From Prorocentrum cordatum (taxonomy: Eukaryota; Sar; Dinophyceae; Prorocentrales; Prorocentraceae), in contig CAUYUJ010000181.1 of NCBI GenBank assembly GCA_963575745.1, forward strand, positions 104,001 through 139,206: a DNA stretch of 35,206 bases, read 5' to 3'. This document shows, piece after piece, positions 1 through 8,581 of the stretch (the first letter of the stretch is position 1; every line of letters begins with the position of its first letter). A program made the position numbers and the translations under genes. The notes under the pieces are model-generated. The model saw only the letters and a program-made list of their open reading frames with translations, searched no databases and was not told the origin of the DNA.

Positions 1-290
1 GCTGCGAGGATATCGTCACCTGGGAATCCCAGGGGAAGATGGTGAACTATCTCAGTAAGCTTCTGGGGGAGCTCCCTATTGGGCCTCAAAGCGCGCGAAG
101 TGGGAGACACGTACTGTTGGAGCCCATTGGGGCCTTCGCTGGACTCTACACCTACTGACCGCCTTGAAGCCGTCTTGGTGTCTTGGTATTGCCTTGGATC
201 TTATCATATATGCTTGCCCTTCCTGGTGCTGTCTTACAGGCCCAACAAAATTTATTATCTCCTCTTCCCCTTCGCCCTCATCCTTATGTC

Positions 291-398
291 CTCCTCATCC
301 TTCTTCTCCTGCTCCTCCTCCTCCTCCTCCCCCTCCTCCTCCTCCTCCTCCTCCTCCTCCTCCTCCTCCACCGCCTCCTCATCCTCCTCCTCCTGCTC
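291..398. repeat. CTC/CCT microsatellite (copy A)
   Basis: An impure CTC trinucleotide tract. It lies downstream of exon block 3 on the minus strand, where it reads as GAG. The matching tract in copy C (28381-28479) is 9 bp shorter, so it is length-variable. Long serine, proline or glutamate ORFs across it are artefacts of the triplet repeat. Confidence 0.9.
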
Positions 399-426
399 AC
401 AGCCACCCTCGAGTTCGATACGAGGC

Positions 427-2031
427 TCAATACGAGGCGACCTGGTCTGCAGGCCGTCTGTGCACGACCCGGAAGAAGCACCGCTCGTCCACGAGGTCAG
501 GCAGTTTGAGACCGCCTGGATCGTCAGACTCATCTGCGAGGAATACCCCCCCTGCTTTGTGCAAGTTGTTGATCGCATGCGCGGACTCATCGATAACAGC
601 GTCCATTGGGACGATGGACATCGGCCCTCCAACCTTGAAAGAGTACATAGTAGTTGGCGTGCACCGGCGGTAAAAATGATCGACGACAGCATCGTGGAAC
701 ACCGACGTTGAATGACCAGCTGGCTCTTCATGCTCTTGATGCGCATCATCGCGTTTCCTTTTCTTGCCGCTGGGGTGTTTGGCCGAGGTGTCCGTGACAT
801 TGAAGGACTTCAAATTCCTGAATTGCGTGCGATGGTCACGCCTGTACACGACGGCTTCCACCAAAGGGTGATGATTGTGACCAACAAACACATCGTTGAA
901 GGGCTTATTGCCAGACAGCACAAGCGCTTCTTGAACAGCTGGGTGAGTAGCCAAATCAAGAGCCTGCAGGCAGTTGCACATGCCGCGAACCTCGTCGATA
1001 TGGTTGGTAAGCTCAGCGAACATCTCTGGGCTGTGTTCGACGTGGTGTTCGAGTTCCCCACACCGCAACTGCAAACTGATGCCTGCCGAGGAATTCCGAC
1101 TGGCGCGTTTGCCCTTCGTGTTGATGTCGCGGTGCCTGGATTCAATGTATGTCTCCACGATCGGAATGCAACGCAGCCTGGCCCTGACAAGGTACAAAGA
1201 CGGAAGGTCTGACCAACTTGTCCCAAGTAGAAACTCAAGGAATTCTGCATGCGCCGTTCCCCCAGGGCAGCATAGAGAGCCAACAAGCCTAGACACTGTC
1301 GGGACACACTGCTCTCCTGAATCTGCGTGTGCACCAGATCTGAAAGTGTCGTAGGCTTCTTGGCAGCACCTGCGAGCCAGCTCTTCATCGATGTGGGCGA
1401 GGGCTAGAAATCGATGAGCGCCCGAAGTAAATACTGCAGTTTTGAAAGATATAACATATGCCATGTGACTGGCAGCACTGTTGAGGTCCGTGACGATCAT
1501 ATCACGCATGTTCTTGGGCAGACCTGCGATGAGAAAACACACGCTTGTCCGAGAGATCGAGGTGTGCTCGTCAATCAGCTCCTGGATTCTGCCAGCAGCC
1601 AGCGCCCCAACGCGTCTACCGCGCATCGGGCACGTCGGATAGCTTGACGTTGGTGAAGCTCTGTGGTAGGCCCGGGATCGCTGCGCCCACGTCGCAAGCT
1701 TTCTTGTACCAAGGTCGCAAGAAGAATGGCAATCACACCCCCAAGCCCATTCCTCAATCTTCAGAAGGACTTTGTTTACCTGGATCAGCATCTTGCCGTA
1801 CTGCCAGTGCGCTTCCGAAGTCACAAAATCGGTCGGTATGCCCTCATCCTCACCATCGTCAGGCTGGCGTAGCCCAGGCACATCAATTTTCCGTCCATCC
1901 CAGTGCGCTCGCAAGGGGCCTTCGACCTTTTCGGGGACCGTAGAGCACGTCCTCCTCCTGCCCCCCTCTTCCTCCTCCTCCTTCTCCACCTGCTCCTGCT
2001 CCGACTGCTGTTGCTGCTCAACGACAAGCAC
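427..2031 (-). CDS. Exon block 3 of split transposase-like gene (copy A)
   Basis: An open frame of 534 codons. About the first 30 residues are low-complexity Gln/Glu/Arg and probably intron or flank. The convincing part starts near residue 30 (about 1945) and runs to the stop. Visible features are a short Cys/His cluster (EEWAWGCDCHSSC, near residue 95), a helical central region, the segment VETYIESRHRD near residue 300, and a basic Lys/Arg patch (KKRKRDD) near residue 420. The ESxHR segment could hold the acidic residue of an RNase H-fold transposase; this is inference. No named family was recognised. Against copy C I count about nine amino-acid changes and five or six silent ones, so selection since duplication looks weak. 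The gene should continue past a GAG-rich intron into block 4, seen only beside copy C at 28109-26841. Confidence 0.6.
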   Translation of the reverse strand: MLVVEQQQQSEQEQVEKEEEEEGGRRRTCSTVPEKVEGPLRAHWDGRKIDVPGLRQPDDGEDEGIPTDFVTSEAHWQYGKMLIQVNKVLLKIEEWAWGCDCHSSCDLGTRKLATWAQRSRAYHRASPTSSYPTCPMRGRRVGALAAGRIQELIDEHTSISRTSVCFLIAGLPKNMRDMIVTDLNSAASHMAYVISFKTAVFTSGAHRFLALAHIDEELARRCCQEAYDTFRSGAHADSGEQCVPTVSRLVGSLCCPGGTAHAEFLEFLLGTSWSDLPSLYLVRARLRCIPIVETYIESRHRDINTKGKRASRNSSAGISLQLRCGELEHHVEHSPEMFAELTNHIDEVRGMCNCLQALDLATHPAVQEALVLSGNKPFNDVFVGHNHHPLVEAVVYRRDHRTQFRNLKSFNVTDTSAKHPSGKKRKRDDAHQEHEEPAGHSTSVFHDAVVDHFYRRCTPTTMYSFKVGGPMSIVPMDAVIDESAHAINNLHKAGGVFLADESDDPGGLKLPDLVDERCFFRVVHRRPADQVASY

Positions 2032-2060
2032 TCAACGACAGGCAACCACTCAACCAAGGC

Positions 2061-2340
2061 GGTGTGGTCGTGCTGGGGAGTGGTCGTGCTGGGGGGTGGT
2101 CGTGTGGGGGGGTGGTCGTGCTGGGGGGGGTAGTCGTGCTGGGTGTGGTCGTGCTGTGGTGAGGTCGTGCTGGGGTCGTGCTGGGTGATGGCCTTGCTGG
2201 GGTGGGGTCGTGCTGGGATGGGGCAATGCTGGGGTGTGGTCGTGCTGGGGCTGTGTCGTGCTGGGGTAGGGTCGTGCTGGGGTGGGGTCGTGTTGGGGTG
2301 TGGTCGTGCTGGGGTATGGTCGCGTTGGGGTGTGGTCGTG
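2061..2340. repeat. 16-bp G-rich minisatellite (copy A)
   Basis: A tandem array of a unit close to GTGGTCGTGCTGGGGT, with many 1-2 bp variants. Sixteen is not a multiple of three, so all three frames stay open and give the artefactual repeats WSCWG/VVVLG/GRAG on the plus strand and PQHDHTPARP on the minus strand. The regular GGGG runs could form G-quadruplexes. The same array, with the same leader (ACAGGCAACCACTCAACCAA), occurs at 12804-13064 and 30142-30436. Confidence 0.92.
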
Positions 2341-2410
2341 GAAACGCACGGGTTCGTGCACCTGGAGAAGGCAAAATCTCTGGGGCGCCCAGATTCCTCA
2401 AGTTCTACAG

Positions 2411-2559
2411 AACAAGCGATTCGCTCGAGACATCCTCGGTAACTCTGCGGAGCAAGCGTTTCGCTCGAGACATCCTCAACACACGAAAGAGTGGCCCGCA
2501 CCCTGTTATTTATCGATCGGGCGTTCAAAAACAAGCGTTTCGCACGAGACTTCCTCGGA
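2411..2559 (+). repeat. Three copies of a dispersed ~23-bp motif
   Basis: The motif AAGCGTTTCGCTCGAGACAT followed by CCTC occurs at about 2413, 2453 and 2532 with small changes. Close relatives on the opposite strand (GAGGATGTCTCAGGCGAAAC) lie at 3137, 3220 and 3290 and again near 16045-16200. The motif is therefore dispersed in both orientations. No function is evident. Confidence 0.75.
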
Positions 2560-2845
2560 TTCTTACCTTTCCTGACATGAACGGGGAGCGCGTGAAAGGA
2601 CAGAGCTGCGCAAGAACGCGCAGCATCATCACGATAAAATGTAATGTAGGCGAGCTCTCCGAACGTCCACACGGGATACCCACGGACACGCGCTCCCCGA
2701 ACGTCCACAAGGAGAGTCCTGAGTATCCTCCTCACTTCTCTGTACGCCTCCAATGTCGTCCGTCTAGCCCTCACTTATCTGATGTGTTCGAAGGCCCGTC
2801 CGAAGGTACACGCACGCACCCACACAAGCACACGCACGCGCACAC

Positions 2846-3376
2846 ACCCAGGCCACCAAGATAGCCCAGAATCGTTCCAAGGCGGCCCAAGATGGCCTCC
2901 AGACGGCCCAAAAGGCCTCCAACACGCCCCAAGAGGCCTCCAAGAGCCCTGCCAAGAGACATCAGATACAAGGAATGTCATAGACAAGGACGATCATATA
3001 CAGGAACTCAATATAGAGGAAATACCATATACAAGGACCACCAGTATCATATACAAGGACCAAGTATCATATACAAGGTTATTCGAGAACACCCCGAAAA
3101 TATGTTTCATAGCAGCTCTTTCGACATCCCAGTTTTCCGAGCATGTCTCAGGCGAAACGGCCGTTTTTGAAGTTCCGAAAATTAGGCCAGCGATTTCAAT
3201 ATCCCGATTTTGTGAGGATGTTTCAGGCGAAGCGCTCATGTTTAACATAAGACGTCTTAAGACATAACCCCCAACTTCACGATTTGGCGAGGATGTCTCA
3301 GGCGAAACGCTGGTTTTGGGAATCCGCCAGGCTCTGAATCACGAGGCGGCGCCGCGCGTTCCCCTTCCAGACCTCC
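2846..3376. repeat. Dispersed ~500-bp repeat, copy 1
   Basis: This block starts at CACCCAGGCCACCAAGATAG and ends at the sequence reading GGCGGCGCCGC with flanking CCAGACCTCC. It recurs at 15754-16261 and, within copy C, at 30942-31472. Inside it is a cluster of about 20-bp repeats close to GTATCATATACAAGGACCA, followed by three copies of the GAGGATGTCTCAGGCGAAAC motif. No credible protein is encoded. Terminal inverted repeats were not found, so the element type is unknown. Confidence 0.85.
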
Positions 3377-3866
3377 CCCAGTTGATAAGTAAATCCCTCT
3401 GGGCAAACAGCCGTCCATCGCGCGACTCTTCGAGTCTTGGCGCGCTTCCCGTCATCCGCCGGCCCACCTCGACCTCGATATTCATCAAGGAAAGAATCCG
3501 CCGCCGGCCCACCTTAGTTGAGGCACCGGGGACAGGTTGACCAACTAAAAGAGAACTCTGGGCTGGCGCCCTTTCTGGGAAAAAGGGAGAGGAACCAGTG
3601 GGGTAGACCTCGAGAATTTCTTCCATTGCTTGTATCACGTACCCCCGTCGCACGTCGACGATATCTGGAGCTAGTACTCGAATCTTCTCGGCAGACCACG
3701 AGGCAGGCGGTGAGGAAAAACATTGAGCGATTACACGGTCCCTGTAGGTCTTTCTCTTCATGAAACCGCAGAACACTTTGAATGCTCTCATGAACCATTT
3801 GAAATTCATCATTGCGTGCAGCACGTCTTTCGCCGCATTGTGGATGATATGCATGAGCCCAGGCAC
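3339..3866 (-). CDS. Exon block 2 of split transposase-like gene (copy A)
   Basis: The frame is open well upstream through CTC repeats, but only the part from about 3880 downward looks like protein. It opens with HIIHNAAKDVLHAMM and continues through a Phe/Trp/Arg-rich helix-like stretch ending near ILEVYP (about 3605). A run matching a pyrimidine-rich splice acceptor (CTTCTCAG) lies just before it on the sense strand. The HxxHN signature followed by an Asp resembles segments seen near catalytic residues in some transposases; this is a weak analogy. The last 80 or so codons are low-confidence and overlap the dispersed repeat. The start given is the codon equivalent to the one used in copy C. 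Confidence 0.5.
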   Translation of the reverse strand: MPGLMHIIHNAAKDVLHAMMNFKWFMRAFKVFCGFMKRKTYRDRVIAQCFSSPPASWSAEKIRVLAPDIVDVRRGYVIQAMEEILEVYPTGSSPFFPERAPAQSSLLVGQPVPGASTKVGRRRILSLMNIEVEVGRRMTGSAPRLEESRDGRLFAQRDLLINWGRSGRGTRGAAS

Positions 3867-4183
3867 CTTTGGGGCTGAGAAGCGCGGGAGATTCAGCCTG
3901 GTTCCTAGGAGGATTCCTCTCCCTCTTGGGCTCAGGCCCTGCAGCCCTAGGCCCTTGAGCCTTGAGCCCGTGGCTGAAGGCTGAGAGGAGGCGAACAGGG
4001 ATTCGCGCCTGTTCGTCTGGACTCCAGGGCCTGGCTTGGAGAGGAGAGGAGTCCTCCTATGAATCTGGCAATCCCACTGGCACGCTTTGTTCTGACTTCT
4101 TCTGTTCAGACCCCTTCTTCCCCCGCGAGACGTTGGAGCGTTTTTTTTTTCTACCGAAGGAGTTGGGAGGAGGAGGACGCGAG

Positions 4184-4596
4184 AGAGCAGGAGAAGGAGG
4201 AGGAGGAGGAGGAGGAAGAAGAGGAGGAGGAGGAGGAGGAGGAGGAGGAGGAGGACGAGCGAGAGAGGAGGGGAGGATGGACTCCAGGACGGCCTGTCTA
4301 GCCCTCCTCCTTCCTTTTCCTTCAAAGGAGGATCATGAGGGTCTGAGCTGGCGCTGACGTGGAACGTGGGAAGCCAGAGACACCAGAGGGGAAACGCGAT
4401 CCCCAGGACCCTGGACCCCTGGTGAGGTCGGAGACATATTGTTCTCCTCCCTCCTCCTCCTCCTCCTCCTCCTCCCCTCCTCCCTCCCTCCTCCCTCATC
4501 TTCCTCGCCTCCTCTCCTCCTCCCTCCTTCCTCCTCCTCCTCCTCCTCCTCCTCCTCCTCCTCCTCCTCCTCCTCCTCCTCCTCCTCCTCCTCCCC
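4184..4596. repeat. Inverted GAG / CTC pair inside the presumed intron (copy A)
   Basis: A GAG tract at about 4184-4258 is followed by a CTC tract at about 4446-4596 on the plus strand. The two can pair over 70 or more bases. Both lie between exon blocks 1 and 2. On the sense (minus) strand the purine tract follows the presumed donor and the pyrimidine tract precedes the acceptor. The same arrangement, with different lengths, is in copy C (32262-32731). The long polyglutamate, polyarginine and polyproline ORFs here are artefacts. Confidence 0.85.
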
Positions 4597-4649
4597 CCCG
4601 CCCTTTTCCTCGTCGTCCTCCTCAGGTCCTCCCTCCTCATACTCCTCCT

Positions 4650-6242
4650 TCATCCTCCCCCTCTTCCTCCTCGCACTCCTCGTACCCTCCATGTCGCAGA
4701 GCCCAGTGCCTGCGCGGCGTTCGCGAAGTACATCTCGCCATGAGCAGGACTGTCAGCCTCCAGAGCCTCCAGTTGTGCGACGCCACCGCCCATCAAATCT
4801 GAGTCTGCCAATTCCATGTCCAGCTCATCAGCGAAGACGTCCACATCTTGGTCCTGCGCTGGCTGGAGGTCCCGAGGTGACTCCGAATGTTCGCAAGTAA
4901 ACATGCTCTGGAAACCTGGCACCAACTCTTCCTCCTTGATGCTAGCACTCGTATTGGCCAAGCCGAGCTCCGCTCCCATATCCGTGGTGAATGAAACGAT
5001 ACTCCTCGCGAGCTCCCGAACAAGTGGCCATGAACCGTTTTCAAGCCGGCACTGGTGTAGGAAGCCATGCAGCTTATGCTGAAAATATGACGCACCAGCT
5101 CCCACGGCAATACAGGGCATGGTGTGCAAACTGATCGAGGATGCTATGGTGGTCTCAGCTTTGGCAATCGCTTCAACCTCGGCCTGAGTGGCATCGCAAT
5201 CGTCAGTGCCCTGCCGCCGCCGTTGCTGAGCACGTAGTTCGACCAACGTGTCAATCGCCTGCGACAGCGGCACCAAGTCGTCTTCCAAGACTACTGCGCA
5301 AGAACTGATCAACCAGTCGGCACCACACTGCTCACTCGAATCGACCATGAAATATCTCGCTGGAAGCTTGCCATGGGACTTCGCATCTTGATTCGTTCGG
5401 CGATGCCACAGCATATAACCAGCGTCGACGGACAGTTGGAAGCGTGACAGGGTTCCAGCTGAAGGCAGCGGTACATCATGATTTGTTACCATGTCGACTA
5501 TGACGTCAGCAAACTCAGTCGGCAAGGCAATCTTGATGGACGCTTGAATTGCTCGGCTAAGTAAAGAGAAACTCTTGAGGCTTCCTGAGAGAAGAAGGCA
5601 ACGCAACATGTAAGCCGTCTCAAACACTTGATGGCCCCACCGCTTGGCCGCAGCGACCCCTCTTGGCGTTAAACTCGCTGCACACCTATCAAGCCACATT
5701 ACCATTTCTTCCAAAGCTGGTCGATCAGACGGGGATGCCGACAAAATGCGAGGGGCCCATTGTCTCAACATCTTGGATGCCCCATCGGCACGAACTTGCG
5801 CGTCCAAGATGCTGGAACGTTCGGAGGAGCCAACGACGTGGATGTCAACGTGGTCCCTCATCGCCTTCGCGTCCTCGAATATGGCATCGATCTTGGCGTT
5901 TCCGCCTCTGGCTTTCGGCTGCAACAGGCCGATGTGGCTGACCGCACCACCGCAGATCAAATCAATTAGCACAGGGTGTGGGAAGTAGGCTGTAAAGCAG
6001 AACCCGTCACCACCAAAGTTCACGCCATGCCCTTGCAACCAACAACGGACCGTGTTGGACCTCGGAGTGGCGGTACCTCCGACCTCTGAGAACAACTGGC
6101 CTGCTGGATTCGGCACGTTCATTGAGCCAGTTAGGTCCAGCAAGCGTGTTGAGGATAACCAAGAAATAGAAGTTAATGTCCTCAAGAGCCTGCTATCTGA
6201 ATAATCGGACTCGACCCAGCCAACCGGGGATTCGAAGCACAT
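4650..6242 (-). CDS. Exon block 1, C-terminal part, of split transposase-like gene (copy A)
   Basis: An open frame of 530 codons beginning at MCFESP, which is an internal position of the gene: in copy C the same residues are read through from an upstream start. Residues 1-518 look like real protein; the last dozen are Gly/Arg-rich and probably intron, with a possible donor at GGTACGAG (about 4690). Candidate catalytic residues are Asp301 in YFMVDSSEQCGADWL and Asp421 in SFTTDMGAELGLAN, about 120 residues apart, a spacing compatible with the first two acids of an RNase H-fold transposase. This is inference and no family was matched. An acidic region (QDQDVDVFADELDMELADSD) lies near residue 465. 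This copy keeps frame at 5635-5638 (four C) where copy C has a frameshift. Confidence 0.6.
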   Translation of the reverse strand: MCFESPVGWVESDYSDSRLLRTLTSISWLSSTRLLDLTGSMNVPNPAGQLFSEVGGTATPRSNTVRCWLQGHGVNFGGDGFCFTAYFPHPVLIDLICGGAVSHIGLLQPKARGGNAKIDAIFEDAKAMRDHVDIHVVGSSERSSILDAQVRADGASKMLRQWAPRILSASPSDRPALEEMVMWLDRCAASLTPRGVAAAKRWGHQVFETAYMLRCLLLSGSLKSFSLLSRAIQASIKIALPTEFADVIVDMVTNHDVPLPSAGTLSRFQLSVDAGYMLWHRRTNQDAKSHGKLPARYFMVDSSEQCGADWLISSCAVVLEDDLVPLSQAIDTLVELRAQQRRRQGTDDCDATQAEVEAIAKAETTIASSISLHTMPCIAVGAGASYFQHKLHGFLHQCRLENGSWPLVRELARSIVSFTTDMGAELGLANTSASIKEEELVPGFQSMFTCEHSESPRDLQPAQDQDVDVFADELDMELADSDLMGGGVAQLEALEADSPAHGEMYFANAAQALGSATWRVRGVRGGRGGG

Positions 6243-6688
6243 AGCTTCAGAAATGCTGAAAACACCTCACGATCGGTAACACTATTTGCTGACAACATGT
6301 GGTGCGCCAGTTGATGCCAACGCGTGCACAAGCATAAAGGACCAGAGTACACTTCGCAAGGCAAAGCAAGCATGATGATACCATAAGCGATCATGTCGCC
6401 AGTTGTATCGTTCATCGAATGAAGACGATGAGGACCAACAAGGCCATCGCCTGGCTTGGTCTCTTTGAAATCAATTGCTGACATGCCCCAGTCATCGCGA
6501 AACTTCGCGATGTCCTTTTGAAATATCTTGGGGATCAATTTTGCTGCATCAACTGTGTTCACAACACCACCGCCATCAGCGACGCCAGCAGCACGGAGCG
6601 CGCGCGCGCGCCTGCTCCTCTGCCTCTGGTTCGCCGCCATGGGCGAACATATCAAAAGAGGAAACTGCATTAAGCGAAATGCCCACAT
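6182..6688 (-). pseudogene. Exon block 1, N-terminal part, frameshifted (copy A)
   Basis: This is the start of block 1, from the ATG at 6688 (MWAFRLMQ). It reads through a basic segment and a region containing GDGLVGPHRLHSMNDTTGD, then leaves frame. At 6259-6262 this copy has four A where copy C has five (34398-34402); the loss shifts the reading to a 30-residue tail ending at 6182. The downstream part of the protein continues in another frame at 4650-6242. Unless the missing base is a sequencing error, this copy cannot make the full block-1 product. The frame is also open upstream of 6688 through the inserted transposon, but that part is not conserved with copy C. Confidence 0.6.
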
Positions 6689-6735
6689 GATCGTACCTGA
6701 TCTGATGAGCTGGCGGCGGAGTGTTTGTTGTTCTC

Positions 6736-6905
6736 CTGGGGCTCCCAACTTCGCGCTTCGCGCTCTGCGAAGTGCGAAGCGCGAATAACTTCGCGCTCTC
6801 GCGCCGCCCCCCCAAAGGGAGAAAAGGAGAACGAGGAGGACGGGGAGAAGGAATGAGGACCGCGAAGCGCGAAGCGCAAATGACTTCGCGCCCTCGTGGG
6901 AGCCC
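6736..6905. mobile_element. Short inverted-repeat transposon (MITE-like) with 8-bp target duplication
   Basis: A 170-bp insertion is present in copy A and absent from copy C. It is flanked by the 8-bp direct repeat TTGTTCTC (6728-6735 and 6906-6913), which occurs once at the empty site in copy C. The ends carry GGGCTCCCA as an inverted repeat (6739-6747 against the last nine bases), and just inside is a 14-bp inverted pair, CTTCGCGCTTCGCG at 6749-6762 and its complement at 6861-6874. It encodes nothing. The 8-bp duplication fits hAT-type transposases, but the family is inferred. It sits about 50 bp upstream of the block-1 start codon. Confidence 0.93.
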
Positions 6906-7096
6906 TTGTTCTCTCTGTTGTCGTGATCATGCTTCTCCTCCATCTCCTCCTCCTCCTCCCCCCCCCTTTTCTTGCCTGCTCACATTCTCCTCTTCCTTCT
7001 CCTTTTCTCGCCCGTCCGTTCGGAGGCAACTGTTTTATGGGCGAAGCTCAGATATGCGTTCTCATCACTGACAACACAAGCTTCAAATGTGACGCC

Positions 7097-7845
7097 AGAG
7101 GGAGCGATGCCTAAGTCTGCACATGAATCCACCGGGGCCCCTGAAAGTCCCCCAAGGCTTGCGAATTCCCCACTTCATCTATGCCTTTTTGCTCGCGTTC
7201 GTGCCCGCCAAACCCAAATTCTCCTAATGCGCAGTCAGGCTACTGAAAGACATGCGAAGGAGGCGAGGACAAAGAGGCGGAGGCTAGGATGCTCAGGCGA
7301 CGAGGGGGGAGATGAAGGAAGAGGACGAAGATAAAGATGAAGATGACCCCGGGGAGAAGGAGGAGGAGTAGACCAGTCCTCGAGGAGGAGGAAGAACACG
7401 AGGACGAAGACAGGGGGAGGAGGAGGAGAAGGAGAAAACATAGCATGCAGATGACCCCGAGCTTGCTTGCTTGCACGCGGCTGCTGGACAAGATTACGCA
7501 GTACTCCAATGCTCGCGAGAGACATCTAACGCGTATGCACACCAGCACTCGTGCACGAGGTGACTGACAACACGCTGCACGCGAGCTGAGCAACCCGTCA
7601 CAGGGTAAAACTGCTAGAAAGATTCACATGTCCGCCGTCCGCACCGTGCTGGTGCTGCTGCTATGCCAGGTGCGCACGGCTGCGCATCCCGAAGCTCGAT
7701 GACTCCGAGGCAGCGCGCGCACATCGGTCCAGAGATACTAACCCACCGGGAGGAGGAGGAGGAGGAGGAGGCTGCGGGCGAGATAGAAAGCAAAGTGACT
7801 TGAAAGTACGACCACTAGGACCAGGGAGGTCCAGATGGTCCAGAG
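7097..7845. repeat. Direct repeat flanking the small ORF, left copy
   Basis: The segment beginning near AGAGGGAG-GATGCCTAAG and ending at GGTCCAGATGGTCCAGAG recurs at 8653-9116, initially 1556 bp downstream. The two copies flank the ORF at 7875-8543. This copy contains about 290 bp (roughly 7460-7745) missing from the right copy. The start of it is also present at the end of copy C (35058-35206). No gene was recognised in it; the Lys/Arg/Glu-rich ORFs follow GA-rich sequence. Confidence 0.88.
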
Positions 7846-7874
7846 CACAGGGCTGCAACTCGACTGCTAGAAAC

Positions 7875-8543
7875 TCACGGCGACGGGGGCGGCGGCGGCG
7901 GCGGCACCGGTACGTCACTGAAGTACTTGGCGATGTCTGGCGGAGGTAGCTCCAGTCGACGTTTCCGCGCGGCGCCCCCCATCCACGCAGGGCAAGGCGA
8001 GCCATCTAGGCCATCCTTCCACTCCCCAGCCGCGCCGCGGAATGGGCTCGAGCTGTGGTGTAGCTTCGCTATGTTCTTCACCTTGCTGACAATGCTGTGC
8101 TCGCGATGGTCACGACGACGTTCTGGGCTCTCACTGTCGACAACGATGGTGTCATGCGGCGGCGCCGCCGCCCCCGCTGGCCAGGTCCGCTCCACAGGCT
8201 GCTCAGGCGGATGACGCCGCGGGGGCGTCGTCGGCACCCTGCTGCCCTTCGGCGAACCGCCGCGGCTGCGGCGGCGGCTGTCATTGCGCTTGCGCCCACT
8301 GCGGCTGCGGCGGCTGTCCTTGCGCCCACTGCGGCTGCGGCAGCGGCTGTCCTTGCGCTTGCTGCCCTTGCCCGTGCGCTGCTGCTCGTCGTACTGAGAC
8401 TGCAGTTGCTTCGTGCGCAAACGAGCCTTCAGCAACTTCACCTCCGCCTCCGCCCGCTTCTCCTCGAGCTCAGCTTCGCGCAACTGGTCCGACATCCTCA
8501 GCTTCGGCATGGCTTTCGCCCGAGGGGCGATTAGATTCACCAT
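7875..8543 (-). CDS. Small coiled-coil / RS-rich protein, likely retrogene
   Basis: A single-exon ORF of 222 codons starting at an ATG (8543). Residues 17-58 form a charged, Leu-spaced stretch likely to be a coiled coil. Residues 62-100 are Arg/Ser/Lys-rich with repeated SRSGRK units, like an RS domain. A middle part holds VVDSESPERRR and the C terminus is KYFSDVPV followed by polyproline. RS-rich proteins often act in RNA processing, but nothing here proves that. Thirty-eight bases upstream, in the same orientation, is an 18-of-21 match to the dinoflagellate spliced leader (8582-8602). That and the absence of introns suggest the gene came from a reinserted mRNA. The ORF lies between two direct repeats (7097-7845 and 8653-9116). 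Confidence 0.65.
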   Translation of the reverse strand: MVNLIAPRAKAMPKLRMSDQLREAELEEKRAEAEVKLLKARLRTKQLQSQYDEQQRTGKGSKRKDSRCRSRSGRKDSRRSRSGRKRNDSRRRSRGGSPKGSRVPTTPPRRHPPEQPVERTWPAGAAAPPHDTIVVDSESPERRRDHREHSIVSKVKNIAKLHHSSSPFRGAAGEWKDGLDGSPCPAWMGGAARKRRLELPPPDIAKYFSDVPVPPPPPPPSP

Positions 8544-8581
8544 TTATTACAGTAGCAACTGCCGACGGCGGACAACGCAGC

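Larger units (their letters stand above)
1..7245. repeat. Large direct repeat, copy A
   Basis: This segment reappears in the same orientation at 28091-35206. The offset between copies is 28090 at the left end and 27961 at the right end. The change comes from microsatellite length differences, a few 1-bp indels and one 178-bp insertion in this copy. Substitutions are sparse, about 1-2% by eye. The repeat begins at the first base of the window, so its true left border lies outside. It continues at least to the point where copy C is cut by the window end. It carries exon blocks 1-3 of the split minus-strand gene, minisatellite sequence and one copy of the dispersed 500-bp repeat. Confidence 0.97.

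Noticed and set aside
255-800. Long Glu-, Arg-, Ser- or Pro-rich ORFs over GAG/CTC tracts (also near 4300-4700, 7240-7590, 8790-9220, 24100-24600, 32260-32830)
   Set aside because: Triplet repeats lack stop codons in all frames; the sequences are low complexity and change length between the two repeat copies.
712-1212. Plus-strand ORF of 166 codons conserved in both repeat copies (also 28793-29293)
   Set aside because: It lies entirely antisense to exon block 3, which has the more protein-like composition; conservation is explained by the recent duplication.
2050-2442. ORFs with PQHDHTPARP or WSCWGVVVLG repeats
   Set aside because: A 16-bp minisatellite with no stop codons is open in every frame; no conserved protein outside the array.
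3961-3980. CTTGAGCC followed by TGGCT, resembling a reverse spliced leader
   Set aside because: The A run of the SL is missing and the end does not match; it lies in presumed intron and is simply copied with the large repeat (also near 32058).
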